This document shows, one piece after another, positions 19,962 through 31,897 of a stretch of DNA of 64,000 bases. The DNA is taken from assembly GCA_963855995.1 (NCBI GenBank), contig OY979718.1:25720282-25784281 (forward strand), written 5' to 3'. How positions within the stretch are numbered: position 1 is the first letter of the stretch; every line of letters begins with the position of its first letter. This stretch comes from Muricea muricata (taxonomy: Eukaryota > Cnidaria > Anthozoa > Malacalcyonacea > Plexauridae). A program made the position numbers and the translations under genes. Below the pieces are notes generated by a model. That model saw nothing but the letters and a program-made list of their open reading frames with translations. It was not told the DNA's origin and did not search any database.

Positions 19962-20404
19962 AACAGATGGTTATTGGAGATCTTGTTAAATTTTTTCAGT
20001 GAAAGAAAGTGATTTCCTTTTTCTGGGAATATAATCATCTCCGACTGTTCTTACCTAAATAAAGAACAGAAAGAAACAAATAATTTCTCAATTTCTGTAA
20101 GGATATTTGTTTGGGATCTTTTAAAAAATTTTCATTTACTCTAAGTCATTTCCTGTTGTCATGAATATAACCTTGTCGAACTGCATTTGGGTGGCCAAGG
20201 AACAGCAAAAAAGCTTCTAATTTCTCCACGGCGGGGAATCGAACCTCCCTCCACCGCGTGACCACCATACTACTGCGGAAGCTGATGGTTGTTTGAGATC
20301 TTGTGAAAATTTTTCAGTTAAAGTAATTTATTTCTTGTTGTTAAGAATATAACCATCTGCAACTGTTCTTATATGGCAAAAGAACAGCAACAAATTACAA
20401 ATTT

Positions 20405-20476
20405 CTCCCCGGCGGGGAATCGAACCCCGGTCTCCCGCGTGACAGACGGGGATACTCACCACTATACTACCGAAGA
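20405..20476 (-). tRNA. tRNA-Asp(GTC), class A
   Basis: C31 to T and C3 to T, both tolerated as G-U pairs. Confidence 0.8.
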
Positions 20477-20600
20477 AACAGATGCTTGTTTGATTTCTTT
20501 TTAAAATTTTCCACTCAAAGTAATTCATATCCTTTTGTTAAGAATATAACCATCTCCAAGTATTGTGATGTGGCCAAAAACTGCAACAAACTACGTATTT

Positions 20601-20672
20601 CTCGACGGCGGGGAATCGAACCCAGGTCTCCCGCGTGACAGGCGGGGATACTGACCACTATACTATCGAGGA
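20601..20672 (-). pseudogene. tRNA-Asp-like, class C
   Basis: Complete anticodon stem; G50 to T. Confidence 0.5.
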
Positions 20673-20795
20673 AACAGATGGTTATTTGGAATCTTGTTGA
20701 AATTTTTTACTTAAAGTAATTCATTTCCTTTCGTTAAGAATATAACATCTCCAACTGTTCTTATGTGGCCAAAAACTGCAACAAACTACGTATTT

Positions 20796-20867
20796 CTCGA
20801 CGGCGGGGAATCGAACCCCGGTCTCCAGCGTGACAGGCGAGAATACTGACCACTATACTACCGAGGA
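20796..20867 (-). pseudogene. tRNA-Asp-like, class C
   Basis: GCTGG anticodon strand with further change TTCTCGCC on its 5' side; 5' flank GTGTCC. Confidence 0.48.
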
Positions 20868-21309
20868 CACAGATGCTTACTGGAGATCTTGTTAAATTTT
20901 TTCAGTGAAAGAAAGTGATTTCCTGTTTCTAGGAATATAATCATCTCCGACTGTTCTTATCTAAATAAAGAACAGCAAGAAACAAATAATTTCTCAATTT
21001 CTGTAAGGATATTTGTTTGGGATCTTTTAAAAAATTTTCATTTACTCTAAGTCATTTCCTGTTATCAAGAATATAACCTTGTCGAACTGCAGTTTGGTGG
21101 CCAAGGAACAGCAAAAAAGCTTCTAATTTCTCCACGGCGGGGAATCGAACCCCCCTCCACCGCGTGACCACCATACTACTGCGGAGCGGATGGTTGTTTG
21201 AGATCTGGTGAAAATGTTTCAGTTAAAATAATTTATTTCCTGTTGTTAAGAATATAACCATCTGCAACTGTTCTTATATGGCAAAAGAACAGCAACAAAT
21301 TACCAATTT

Positions 21310-21381
21310 CTCCCCGGCGGGGAATCGAACCCCGGTCTCCCGCGTGACAGGCGGGGATACTCACTACTATACTACCGAGGA
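21310..21381 (-). tRNA. tRNA-Asp(GTC), class A, A18 variant
   Basis: G18 to A in the D-loop (AGTAGTGAG), altering one of the conserved G18-G19 pair that contacts the T-loop and the A box. Stems intact. Confidence 0.78.
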
Positions 21382-21505
21382 AACAGATGCTTGTTTGAAT
21401 TCTTGTTGAAATTTTCCACTCAAAGTAATTCATATCCTTTTGTTAAGAATATAACCATCTCCAAGTATTGTTATGTGGCCAAAAACTGCAACAAACTACG
21501 TATTT

Positions 21506-21577
21506 CTCGACGGCGGGGAATCGAACCCCGGTCTCCCGAATGACAGGCGGGGATACTGACCACTATACTATCGAGGA
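21506..21577 (-). pseudogene. tRNA-Asp-like, class C
   Basis: C38 to T and G39 to T (loop CTGTCAT); anticodon GTC. Confidence 0.5.
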
Positions 21578-21699
21578 AACAGATGGTTATTTGGAATCTT
21601 GTTGAAATTTTTTACTTAAAGTAATTCATTTCCTTTTGTTAAGAATATAACATCTCCAACTGTTCTTATGTGGCAAAAACTGCAACAAACTACGTATTT

Positions 21700-21771
21700 C
21701 TCGACGGCGGGGAATCGAACCCCGGTCTCCCGCGTGACAGGCGGGGATACTGACCACTATACTATCGAGGA
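21700..21771 (-). pseudogene. tRNA-Asp-like, class C
   Basis: Class C with complete anticodon and T stems; the acceptor mismatches are its only defects. Confidence 0.55.
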
Positions 21772-21896
21772 AACAGATGGTTATTTGGAATCTTGTTGAA
21801 ATTTTTTACTTAAAGTAATTCATTTCCTTTTGTTAAGAATATAACCATCTGCAACTGTTCTTATATGGCAAAATAACAGCAACAAATTACCAATTT

Positions 21897-21968
21897 CTCC
21901 CCGGCGGGGAATCGAACCCCGGTCTCCCGCGTGACAGGCGGGGATACTCACTACTATACTACCGAGGA
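21897..21968 (-). tRNA. tRNA-Asp(GTC), class A, A18 variant
   Basis: A18 D-loop variant. The trailer reads AATAACAG on plus, so the usual trailer hairpin is broken while a TTTT remains. Confidence 0.78.
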
Positions 21969-22091
21969 AACAGATGCTTGTTTGAATTCTTCTTGAAATT
22001 TTCCACTCAAAGTAATTCATATCCTTTTGTTAAGAATATAACATCTCCAACTGTTCTTATGTGGCCAAAAACTGCAACAAACTACGTATTT

Positions 22092-22163
22092 CTCCACGGT
22101 GGGGAATCAAACCCCGGTCTCCAGCGTGACAGGCGGGGATACTGACAACTATACTTTCGAGGA
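22092..22163 (-). pseudogene. tRNA-Asp-like, C/H hybrid
   Basis: 3' half of C type with better acceptor strand (CCGTGGA) but C56 to T in the B box; 5' half is H-type (GAAAGTATAGTTGTC). Confidence 0.5.
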
Positions 22164-22606
22164 AACAGATGGCTATTGGAGATCTTGTTAAATTTTTTCA
22201 GTGAAAGAAAGTGATTTCCTGTTTCTAGGAATATAATCATCTCCGACTGTTCTTATCTAAAGAAAGAAAAGCAAGAAACAAATAGTTTCTCAATTTCTGT
22301 AAGGATATTTGTTTGGGATCTTTTAAAAAATTTTCATTTACTCTAAGTCATTTCCTGTTGTCAAGAATATAACCTTGTCGAACTGCACTTGGGTGGCCAA
22401 GGAACAGCAAAAAAGCTTCTAATTTCTCCACGGCGGGGAATCGAAACCCCCTCCACCGCGTGACCACCATACTACTGCGGAAGCGGATGGTTGTTTTAGA
22501 TCTTGTGAAAATTTTTCAGTTAAAGTAATTTATTTCCTGTTGTTAAGAATATAACCATTTGCAACTGTTCTTATATGGCAAAAGAACAGCAACAAATTAC
22601 CAATTT

Positions 22607-22678
22607 CTCCCAGGCCGGGAATCGAACCCTGGTCTCCCGCGTGACAGGCGGGGATACTGACCACTATACTACCGAGGA
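22607..22678 (-). tRNA. tRNA-Asp(GTC), class A, diverged
   Basis: G68 to T (acceptor mismatch), G50 to A and C64 to G (T-stem mismatch), D-loop C. Anticodon GTC. Confidence 0.68.
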
Positions 22679-23184
22679 AACAGATGCTTGTTTGATCTCC
22701 CGCGTGACAGTCGGGGATACTGACAACTATACTTTCGAGGAAACAGATGGTTATTGGAGATCTTGTTAAATTTTTTCAGTGAAAGAAAGTGATTTCCTGT
22801 TTCTAGGAATATAATCATCTCCAACTGTTCTTATCTAAAGAAAGAACAGCAAGAAACAAATAGTTTCTCAATTTCTGTAAGGATATTTGTTTGGGATCTT
22901 TTAAAAAATTTTCATTTACTCTAAGTCATTTCCTGTTGTCAAGAATATAACCTTGTCGAACTGCACTTGGGTGGCCAAGGAACAGCAAAAAAGCTTCTAA
23001 TTTCTCCACGGCGGGGAATCGAACCTCCCTCCACCGCGTGACCACCATACTACTGCGGAAGCTGATGGTTGTTTGAGATCTTGTGAAAATTTTTCAGTTA
23101 AAGTAATTTATTTCCTGTTGTTAAGAATATAACCATCTGCAACTGTTCTTATATGGCAAAAGAACAGCAACAAATTACCAATTT

Positions 23185-23256
23185 CTCCCCGGCGGAGAAT
23201 CGAACCGCGGTCTTCCGCGTGACACGCGGGGATACTCACCACTATACTACCGAGGA
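23185..23256 (-). tRNA. tRNA-Asp(GTC), class A, diverged
   Basis: T-stem C51-C63 mismatch and a G-U pair, G43 to A in the anticodon stem, C32 to G. Likely a weak gene. Confidence 0.62.
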
Positions 23257-23380
23257 AACAGATGCTTGTTTGAACTCTTTTTGAAATTTTCCACTCAAAG
23301 TAATTCATATCCTTTTGTTAAGAATATAACCATCTCCAAGTATTGTTATGTGGCCAAAAACTGCAACAAACTACGTATTT

Positions 23381-23452
23381 CTCGACGGCGGGGAATCGAA
23401 CCCCGGTCTCCCAAGTGACAGGCGGGGATACTGACCACTATACTACCGAGGA
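23381..23452 (-). pseudogene. tRNA-Asp-like, class C
   Basis: TTGGG anticodon strand; 5' end TCCTCGG. Confidence 0.5.
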
Positions 23453-23576
23453 AACAGATGCTTGTTTGAATTCTTTTTGAAATTTTCCACTCAAATTAAT
23501 TCATATCCTTTTGTTAAGAAGATAACCATCTCCAAGTATTGTGATGTGGCCAAAAACTGCAAGAAACTACGTATTT

Positions 23577-23648
23577 CTCGACGGCGGGGAATCGAACCCA
23601 GGTCTCCCGCGTGACAGGCGGGGATACTGACCACTATACTATCGAGGA
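23577..23648 (-). pseudogene. tRNA-Asp-like, class C
   Basis: Complete anticodon stem; G50 to T. Confidence 0.5.
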
Positions 23649-23771
23649 AACAGATGGTTATTTGGAATCTTGTTGAAATTTTTTACTTAAAGTAATTCAT
23701 TTCCTTTTGTTAAGAATATAACATCTCCAACTGTTCTTATGTGGCCAAAAACTGCAACAAACTACGTATTT

Positions 23772-23843
23772 CTCGACGGCGGGGAATCGAACCCCGGTCT
23801 CCAGCGTGACAGGCGAGAATACTGACCACTATACTACCGAGGA
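23772..23843 (-). pseudogene. tRNA-Asp-like, class C
   Basis: Duplicate of 20796-20867. Confidence 0.48.
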
Positions 23844-24285
23844 CACAGATGCTTACTGGAGATCTTGTTAAATTTTTTCAGTGAAAGAAAGTGATTTCCT
23901 GTTTCTAGGAATATAATCATCTCCGACTGTTCTTATCTAAATAAAGAACAGCAAGAAACAAATAATTTCTCAATTTCTGTAAGGATATTTGTTTGGGATC
24001 TTTTAAAAAATTTTCATTTACTCTAAGTCATTTCCTGTTATCAAGAATATAACCTTGTCGAACTGCAGTTTGGTGGCCAAGGAACAGCAAAAAAGCTTCT
24101 AATTTCTCCACGGCGGGGAATCGAACCCCCCTCCACCGCGTGACCACCATACTACTGCGGAGCGGATGGTTGTTTGAGATCTGGTGAAAATGTTTCAGTT
24201 AAAATAATTTATTTCCTGTTGTTAAGAATATAACCATCTGCAACTGTTCTTATATGGCAAAAGAACAGCAACAAATTACCAATTT

Positions 24286-24357
24286 CTCCCCGGCGGGGAA
24301 TCGAACCCCGGTCTCCCGCGTGACAGGCGGGGATACTCACTACTATACTACCGAGGA
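24286..24357 (-). tRNA. tRNA-Asp(GTC), class A, A18 variant
   Basis: Duplicate of 21310-21381. Confidence 0.78.
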
Positions 24358-24481
24358 AACAGATGCTTGTTTGAATTCTTGTTGAAATTTTCCACTCAAA
24401 GTAATTCATATCCTTTTGTTAAGAATATAACCATCTCCAAGTATTGTTATGTGGCCAAAAACTGCAACAAACTACGTATTT

Positions 24482-24553
24482 CTCGACGGCGGGGAATCGA
24501 ACCCCGGTCTCCCGAATGACAGGCGGGGATACTGACCACTATACTATCGAGGA
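24482..24553 (-). pseudogene. tRNA-Asp-like, class C
   Basis: Duplicate of 21506-21577. Confidence 0.5.
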
Positions 24554-24675
24554 AACAGATGGTTATTTGGAATCTTGTTGAAATTTTTTACTTAAAGTAA
24601 TTCATTTCCTTTTGTTAAGAATATAACATCTCCAACTGTTCTTATGTGGCAAAAACTGCAACAAACTACGTATTT

Positions 24676-24747
24676 CTCGACGGCGGGGAATCGAACCCCG
24701 GTCTCCCGCGTGACAGGCGGGGATACTGACCACTATACTATCGAGGA
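24676..24747 (-). pseudogene. tRNA-Asp-like, class C
   Basis: Duplicate of 21700-21771. Confidence 0.55.
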
Positions 24748-24872
24748 AACAGATGGTTATTTGGAATCTTGTTGAAATTTTTTACTTAAAGTAATTCATT
24801 TCCTTTTGTTAAGAATATAACCATCTGCAACTGTTCTTATATGGCAAAATAACAGCAACAAATTACCAATTT

Positions 24873-24944
24873 CTCCCCGGCGGGGAATCGAACCCCGGTC
24901 TCCCGCGTGACAGGCGGGGATACTCACTACTATACTACCGAGGA
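24873..24944 (-). tRNA. tRNA-Asp(GTC), class A, A18 variant
   Basis: Duplicate of 21897-21968. Confidence 0.78.
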
Positions 24945-25067
24945 AACAGATGCTTGTTTGAATTCTTCTTGAAATTTTCCACTCAAAGTAATTCATATCC
25001 TTTTGTTAAGAATATAACATCTCCAACTGTTCTTATGTGGCCAAAAACTGCAACAAACTACGTATTT

Positions 25068-25139
25068 CTCCACGGTGGGGAATCAAACCCCGGTCTCCAG
25101 CGTGACAGGCGGGGATACTGACAACTATACTTTCGAGGA
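25068..25139 (-). pseudogene. tRNA-Asp-like, C/H hybrid
   Basis: Duplicate of 22092-22163. Confidence 0.5.
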
Positions 25140-25582
25140 AACAGATGGCTATTGGAGATCTTGTTAAATTTTTTCAGTGAAAGAAAGTGATTTCCTGTTT
25201 CTAGGAATATAATCATCTCCGACTGTTCTTATCTAAAGAAAGAAAAGCAAGAAACAAATAGTTTCTCAATTTCTGTAAGGATATTTGTTTGGGATCTTTT
25301 AAAAAATTTTCATTTACTCTAAGTCATTTCCTGTTGTCAAGAATATAACCTTGTCGAACTGCACTTGGGTGGCCAAGGAACAGCAAAAAAGCTTCTAATT
25401 TCTCCACGGCGGGGAATCGAAACCCCCTCCACCGCGTGACCACCATACTACTGCGGAAGCGGATGGTTGTTTTAGATCTTGTGAAAATTTTTCAGTTAAA
25501 GTAATTTATTTCCTGTTGTTAAGAATATAACCATTTGCAACTGTTCTTATATGGCAAAAGAACAGCAACAAATTACCAATTT

Positions 25583-25654
25583 CTCCCAGGCCGGGAATCG
25601 AACCCTGGTCTCCCGCGTGACAGGCGGGGATACTGACCACTATACTACCGAGGA
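25583..25654 (-). tRNA. tRNA-Asp(GTC), class A, diverged
   Basis: Duplicate of 22607-22678. Confidence 0.68.
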
Positions 25655-26160
25655 AACAGATGCTTGTTTGATCTCCCGCGTGACAGTCGGGGATACTGAC
25701 AACTATACTTTCGAGGAAACAGATGGTTATTGGAGATCTTGTTAAATTTTTTCAGTGAAAGAAAGTGATTTCCTGTTTCTAGGAATATAATCATCTCCAA
25801 CTGTTCTTATCTAAAGAAAGAACAGCAAGAAACAAATAGTTTCTCAATTTCTGTAAGGATATTTGTTTGGGATCTTTTAAAAAATTTTCATTTACTCTAA
25901 GTCATTTCCTGTTGTCAAGAATATAACCTTGTCGAACTGCACTTGGGTGGCCAAGGAACAGCAAAAAAGCTTCTAATTTCTCCACGGCGGGGAATCGAAC
26001 CTCCCTCCACCGCGTGACCACCATACTACTGCGGAAGCTGATGGTTGTTTGAGATCTTGTGAAAATTTTTCAGTTAAAGTAATTTATTTCCTGTTGTTAA
26101 GAATATAACCATCTGCAACTGTTCTTATATGGCAAAAGAACAGCAACAAATTACCAATTT

Positions 26161-26232
26161 CTCCCCGGCGGGGAATCGAACCGCGGTCTTCCGCGTGACA
26201 CGCGGGGATACTCACCACTATACTACCGAGGA
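26161..26232 (-). tRNA. tRNA-Asp(GTC), class A, diverged
   Basis: Like 23185-23256 but without the G-U change; keeps the C51-C63 mismatch, G43 to A and C32 to G. Confidence 0.64.
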
Positions 26233-26356
26233 AACAGATGCTTGTTTGAATTCTTTTTGAAATTTTCCACTCAAAGTAATTCATATCCTTTTGTTAAGAA
26301 TATAACCATCTCCAAGTATTGTTATGTGGCCAAAAACTGCAACAAACTACGTATTT

Positions 26357-26428
26357 CTCGACGGCGGGGAATCGAACCCCGGTCTCCCAAGTGACAGGCG
26401 GGGATACTGACCACTATACTACCGAGGA
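26357..26428 (-). pseudogene. tRNA-Asp-like, class C
   Basis: Paralogue of 8086-8157 (offset 18271). Confidence 0.5.
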
Positions 26429-26552
26429 AACAGATGCTTGTTTGAATTCTTTTTGAAATTTTCCACTCAAATTAATTCATATCCTTTTGTTAAGAAGATA
26501 ACCATCTCCAAGTATTGTGATGTGGCCAAAAACTGCAAGAAACTACGTATTT

Positions 26553-26624
26553 CTCGACGGCGGGGAATCGAACCCAGGTCTCCCGCGTGACAGGCGGGGA
26601 TACTGACCACTATACTATCGAGGA
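26553..26624 (-). pseudogene. tRNA-Asp-like, class C
   Basis: Paralogue of 8282-8353 (G50 to T). Confidence 0.5.
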
Positions 26625-26747
26625 AACAGATGGTTATTTGGAATCTTGTTGAAATTTTTTACTTAAAGTAATTCATTTCCTTTTGTTAAGAATATAACAT
26701 CTCCAACTGTTCTTATGTGGCCAAAAACTGCAACAAACTACGTATAT

Positions 26748-26819
26748 CTCGACGGCGGGGAATCGATCCCCGGTCTCCAGCGTGACAGGCGGGGATACTG
26801 ACCACTATACTACCGAGGA
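26748..26819 (-). pseudogene. tRNA-Asp-like, class C
   Basis: Paralogue of 8477-8548 (T54 to A). Confidence 0.48.
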
Positions 26820-26943
26820 AACAGATGCTTGTTTGAATTCTTTTTGAAATTTTCCACTCAAATTAATTCATATCCTTTTGTTAAGAATATAACCATCTCC
26901 AAGTATTGTGATGTGGCCAAAAACTGCAACAAACTACGTATTT

Positions 26944-27015
26944 CTCGACGGCGGGGAATCGAATCCCGGTCTCCCGCGTGACAGGCGGGGATACTGACCA
27001 CTATACTATCGAGGA
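26944..27015 (-). pseudogene. tRNA-Asp-like, class C
   Basis: Paralogue of 8673-8744 (G53 to A). Confidence 0.5.
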
Positions 27016-27138
27016 AACAGATGGTTATTTGGAATCTTGTTTAAATTTTTTACTTAAAGTAATTCATTTCCTTTTGTTAAGAATATAACATCTCCAACTG
27101 TTCCGATGTGGCCAAAAACTGCAACAAACTACGTATTT

Positions 27139-27210
27139 CTCGACGGCGGGGAATCGAACCCCGGTCTCCAGCGTGACAGGCGGGGATACTGACCACTATA
27201 CTACCGAGAA
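27139..27210 (-). pseudogene. tRNA-Asp-like, class C
   Basis: Paralogue of 8868-8939; the P spacer after it carries the empty transposon site. Confidence 0.5.
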
Positions 27211-27321
27211 AACAGATGGTTATTGGAGATCTTGTTAAATTTTTTCAGTGAAAGAAAGTGATTTACTGTTTCTAGGAATATAATCATCTCCGACTGTTCT
27301 TATCTAAAGAAAGAACAGCAA

Positions 27322-27326
27322 GAAAC
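27322..27326. other. Empty insertion site (single GAAAC)
   Basis: Positions homologous to both 9051-9055 and 12356-12360. The satellite runs through without interruption, giving the pre-insertion state of the target. Confidence 0.88.
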
Positions 27327-27651
27327 AAATAGTTTCTCAATTTCTGTAAGGATATTTGTTTGGGATCTTTTAAAAAATTTTCATTTACTCTAAGTCATTT
27401 CCTGTTATCAAGAATATAACGTTGTCGAACTGCGCTTGGCTGGCCAAGGAACAGAAAAAAACTTCTAATTCCTAACGGCGGGGAATCGAACCTCCCTCCA
27501 CCGCGTGACCACGATACTACTGCGGAAGCTGATGGTTGTTTGAGATCTTGTGAAAATTTTTCAGTTAAAGTAATTTATTTCCTGTTGTTAAGAATATAAC
27601 CATCTGCAACTGTTCTTATATGGAAAAAGAAGAGCAACAAATTACCAATTT

Positions 27652-27723
27652 CTCCCCGGCGGGGAATCGAACCCCGGTCTCCCGCGTGACTGGCGGGGAT
27701 ACTCACCACTATACTACCGAGGA
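27652..27723 (-). tRNA. tRNA-Asp(GTC) with A33
   Basis: Paralogue of 12686-12757, with the same loss of U33. Confidence 0.75.
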
Positions 27724-28229
27724 AACAGATGCTTGTTTGATCTCCCGCGTGACAGTCAGGGATACTGAAAACTATACTTTCGAGGAAACAGATGGTTATT
27801 GGAGATCTTGTTAAATTTTTTCAGTGAAAGAAAGTGATTTCCTGTTTCTAGGAATATAATCATCTCCGACTGTTCTTATCTAAAGAAAGAACAGCAAAAA
27901 ACAAATAGTTTTTCAATTTCTGTAAGGATATTTGTTTGGGATCTTTTAAAAAATTTTAATTTACTCTAAGTCATTTCATGTTGTCAAGAATATAACCTTG
28001 TCGAACTGCACTTGGGTGGCCAAGGAACAGCAAAAAAGCTTCTAATTTCTCCACGGCGGGGAATCGAACCTCCCTCCACCGCGTGACCACCATACTACTG
28101 CGGAAGCTGATGGTTGTTTGAGATCTTGTGAAAATTTTTCAGTTATAGTAATTTATTTCCTGTTGTTAAGAATATAACCATCTACAACTGTTTTTATATG
28201 GCAAAAGAACAGCAACAAATTACCAATTT

Positions 28230-28301
28230 CTCCCCGGCGGGGAATCGAACCCCGGTGTTCCGCGTAACAGGCGAAGATACTCACCATTATACTACCGAGG
28301 A
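28230..28301 (-). tRNA. tRNA-Asp body with GTT (Asn) anticodon
   Basis: Loop CTGTTAC: C36 to T converts GTC to GTT. Paralogue 13841-13912 still has GTC, so the change arose after, or was lost in, one duplication copy. It also has a U27-A43 pair formed by two changes, U28, and A15 in the A box. Confidence 0.8.
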
Positions 28302-28806
28302 AACAGATGCTTGTTTGATCTCCCGCGTGACAGTCGGGGATACTGACAACTATACTTTCGAGGAAACAGATGGTTATTGGAGATATTGTTAAATTTTTTC
28401 AGTGAAAGAAAGTGATTTCCTTTTTCTAGGAATATAATCATCTCCGACTGTTCTTTTCTAAATAAAGAACAGCAAAAAACAAATAGTTTCTCAATTTGTG
28501 TAAGGATATTTGTTTGGGATCTTTTAAAAATTTTCATTTACTCTAAGTCATTTCCTGTTGTCAAGAATATAACCTTGTCGAACTGCACTTGGGTGGCCAA
28601 GGAACAGCAAAAAAGCTTCTAATTTTTCCACGGCGGGGAATCGAACCTCCCTCCACCGCGTGACCACCATACTACTGCGGAAGCTGATGGTTGTTTGAGA
28701 TCTTGTGAAAATTTTTCAGTTAAAGTAATTTATTTCCTGTTGTTAAGAATATAACCATCTGCAACTGTTCTTATATGGCAAAAGAACAGCAACAAATTAC
28801 CAATTT

Positions 28807-28878
28807 CTCGCCGGCCGGGAATCGAACCCCGGTCTCCCGCGTGACAGGCGGGGATACTCACCACTATACTACCGAGGA
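28807..28878 (-). tRNA. tRNA-Asp(GTC), class A, G64 variant
   Basis: G64 plus G70 to C (C3-C70 acceptor mismatch), not present in its paralogue 14418-14489. Confidence 0.74.
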
Positions 28879-29384
28879 AACAGATGCTTGTTTGATCTCC
28901 CGCGTGACAGGCGGGGATACTGACAACTATACTTTCGAGGAAACAGATAGTTATTGGAGATCTTGTTAAATTTTTTCAGTGAAAGAAAGTGATTTCCTGT
29001 TTCTAGGAATATAATCATCTCCGACTGTTCTTATCTAAAGAAAGAGCAGCAAGAAACAAATAGTTTCTCAATTTCTGTAAGGATATTTGTTTGGGATCTT
29101 TTAAAAAATTTTCATTTACTCTAAGTCATTTCCTGTTGTCAAGAATATAACCTTGTCGAACTGCACTTGGGTGGCCAAGGAACAGCAAAAAAGCTTCTAA
29201 TTTCTCCACGGCGGGGAATCGAACCTCCCTCCACCGCGTGACCACCATACTACTGCGGAAGCTGATGGTTGTTTGAGATCTTGTGAAAATTTTTCAGTTA
29301 AAGTAATTTATTTCCTGTTGTTAAGAATATAACCATCTGCAACTGTTTTTATATGGCAAAAGAACAGCAACAAATTACCAATTT

Positions 29385-29456
29385 CTCCCCGGTGGGGAAT
29401 CGAACCCCGGTCTCCCGCGTGACAGGCGGGGATACTCACCACTATACTACCGAGGA
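29385..29456 (-). tRNA. tRNA-Asp(GTC), class A
   Basis: G65 to A only; paralogue 14996-15067 has an extra G71 to A. Confidence 0.8.
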
Positions 29457-29580
29457 AACAGATGCTTGTTTGAATTCTTGTTGAAATTTTCCACTCAAAG
29501 TAATTCATTTCCTTTTGTTAAGAATATAACCATCTCCAAGTATTGTTATGTGGCCAAAAACTGCAACAAACTACGTATTT

Positions 29581-29652
29581 CTCGACGGCGGGGAATCGAA
29601 CCCCGGTCTCCAGCGTGACAGGCGGGGATACTGACCACTATACTACCGAGAA
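29581..29652 (-). pseudogene. tRNA-Asp-like, class C
   Basis: Paralogue of 15192-15263. Confidence 0.5.
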
Positions 29653-30093
29653 AACAGATGGTTATTGGAGATCTTGTTAAATTTTTTCAGTGAAAGAAAG
29701 TGATTTCCTGTTTCTAGGAATATAATCATCTCCGACTGTTCTTATCTAAAGAAAGAACCGCAAGAAACAAATAGTTTCTCAATTTCTGTAAGGATATTTG
29801 TTTGGGATCTTTTAAAAATTTTTCATTTACTCTAAGTCATTTCCTGTTATCAAGAATATAACGTTGTCGAACTGCGCTTGGCTGGCCAAGGAACAGAAAA
29901 AAACTTCTAATTCCTAACGGCGGGGAATCGAACCCCCCTCCACCGCGTGACCACGATACTACTGCGGAAGCTGATGGTTGTTTGAGATCTTGTGAATATT
30001 TTTCAGTTAAAGTAATTTATTTTCTGTTGTTAAGAATATAACCATCTGCAACTGTTCTTATATGGCAAAAGAATAGCAACAAATTACCAATTT

Positions 30094-30165
30094 CTCCTCG
30101 GCGGGGAATCGAACCCCGGTCTCCCGCGTGACAGGCGGGGATACTCACCACTATACTACCGAGGA
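30094..30165 (-). tRNA. tRNA-Asp(GTC), fully Watson-Crick acceptor
   Basis: Paralogue of 15705-15776, with U4-A69. Confidence 0.9.
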
Positions 30166-30671
30166 AACAGATGCTTGTTTGATCTCCCGCGTGACAGTCG
30201 GGGATACTGACAACTATACTTTCGAGGAAACAGATGGCTATTGGAGATCTTGTTAAATTTTTTCAGTGAAAGAAAGTGATTTCCTGTTTCTAGGAATATA
30301 ATCATCTCCGACTGTTCTTATCTAAAGAAAGAAAAGCAAGAAACAAATAGTTTCTCAATTTCTGTAAGGATATTTGTTTGGGATCTTTTAAAAAATTTTC
30401 ATTTACTCTAAGTCATTTCCTGTTGTCAAGAATATAGCCTTGTCGAACTGCACTTGGGTGGCCAAGGAACAGCAAAAAAGCTTCTAATTTCTCCACGGCG
30501 GGGAATCGAAACCCCGTCCACCGCGTGACCACCATACTACTACGGAAGCTGATGGTTGTTTGAGATCTTGTGAAAATTTTTCAGTTAAAGTAATTTATTT
30601 CCTGTTGTTAAGAATATAACCATCTGCAACTGTTCTTATATGGCAAAAGAACAGCAACAAATTACCAATTT

Positions 30672-30743
30672 CTCCCCGGCCGGGAATCGAACCCCGGTCT
30701 CCCGCGTTACAGGCGGGGATACTCACCACTATACTACCGAGGA
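30672..30743 (-). tRNA. tRNA-Asp body with GTA (Tyr) anticodon
   Basis: Paralogue of 16283-16354, keeping GTA. Confidence 0.82.
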
Positions 30744-31247
30744 AACAGATGCTTGTTTGATCTCCCGCGTGACAGGCGGGGATACTGACAACTATACTTT
30801 CGAGGAAACAGATGGTTATTGGAGATCTTGTTGAATTTTTTCAGTGAAAGAAAGTGATTTCCTGTTTCTAGTAATATAATCATCTCCGACTGTTCTTATC
30901 TAAAGAAAGAACAGCAAGAAACAAATAGTTTCTCAATTTCTGTAAGGATATTTGTTTGGGATTTTTTAAAAATTTTTCATTTACTCTAAGTCATTTCCTG
31001 TTATCAAGAATATAACGTTGTCGAACTGCGCTTGGCTGGCCAAGGAACAGAAAAAAACTTCTAATTCCTAACGGCGGGGAATCGAACCCCCCTCCACCGC
31101 CTGACCACGATACTACTGCGGAAGCTGATGGTTTTTTGAGATCTTGTGAATATTTTTGAGTTAAAGTAATTTATTTTCTGTTGTTAAGAATATAACCATC
31201 TGCAACTGTTCTTATATGGCAAAAGAATAGCAACAAATTACCAATTT

Positions 31248-31319
31248 CTCCCCGGCGGGGAATCGAACCCCGGTCTCCCGCGTGACAGGCGGGGATACTC
31301 ACCACTATACTACCGAGGA
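31248..31319 (-). tRNA. tRNA-Asp(GTC), consensus copy
   Basis: Consensus; paralogue of 16859-16930. Confidence 0.92.
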
Positions 31320-31825
31320 AACAGATGCTTGTTTGATCTCCCGCGTGACAGTCGGGGATACTGACAACTATACTTTCGAGGAAACAGATGGCTATTGGAG
31401 ATCTTGTTAAATTTTTTCAGTGAAAGAAAGTGATTTCCTGTTTCTAGGAATATAATGATCTCCGACTGTTCTTATCTAAAGAAAGAAAAGCAAGAAACAA
31501 ATAGTTTCTCAATTTCTGTAAGGATATTTGTTTGGGATCTTTTAAAAAATTTTCATTTACTCTAAGTCATTTCCTGTTGTCAAGAATATAGCCTTGTCGA
31601 ACTGCACTTGGGTGGCCAAGGAACAGCAAAAAAGCTTCTAATTTCTCCACGTCGGGGAATCGAAACCCCGTCCACCGCGTGACCACCATACTACTGCGGA
31701 AGCTGATGGTTGTTTGAGATCTTGTGAAAATTTTTCAGTTAAAGTAATTTATTTCCTGTTGTTAAGAATATAACCATCTGCAACTGTTCTTATATGGCAA
31801 AAGAACAGCAACAAATTACCAATTT

Positions 31826-31897
31826 CTCCCCGGCCGGGAATCGAACCCCGGTCTCCCGCGTTACAGGCGGGGATACTCACCACTATACTACCGAGGA
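31826..31897 (-). tRNA. tRNA-Asp body with GTA (Tyr) anticodon
   Basis: Paralogue of 17437-17508, keeping GTA. Confidence 0.82.

Larger units (their letters stand above)
20224..26035 (-). pseudogene. B and H tRNA fragments, 20-27 kb
   Basis: B copies start at 20224, 21130, 22426, 23004, 24106, 25402, 25980. H halves are scarce here, only 22697 and 25673, because C monomers dominate. Confidence 0.8.
20673..26624. repeat. 2976-bp tandem duplication (two copies)
   Basis: About 20673-23648 and 23649-26624; for example tRNAs at 21310/24286, 21897/24873 and 22607/25583 share private variants. Edges approximate. Confidence 0.85.
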
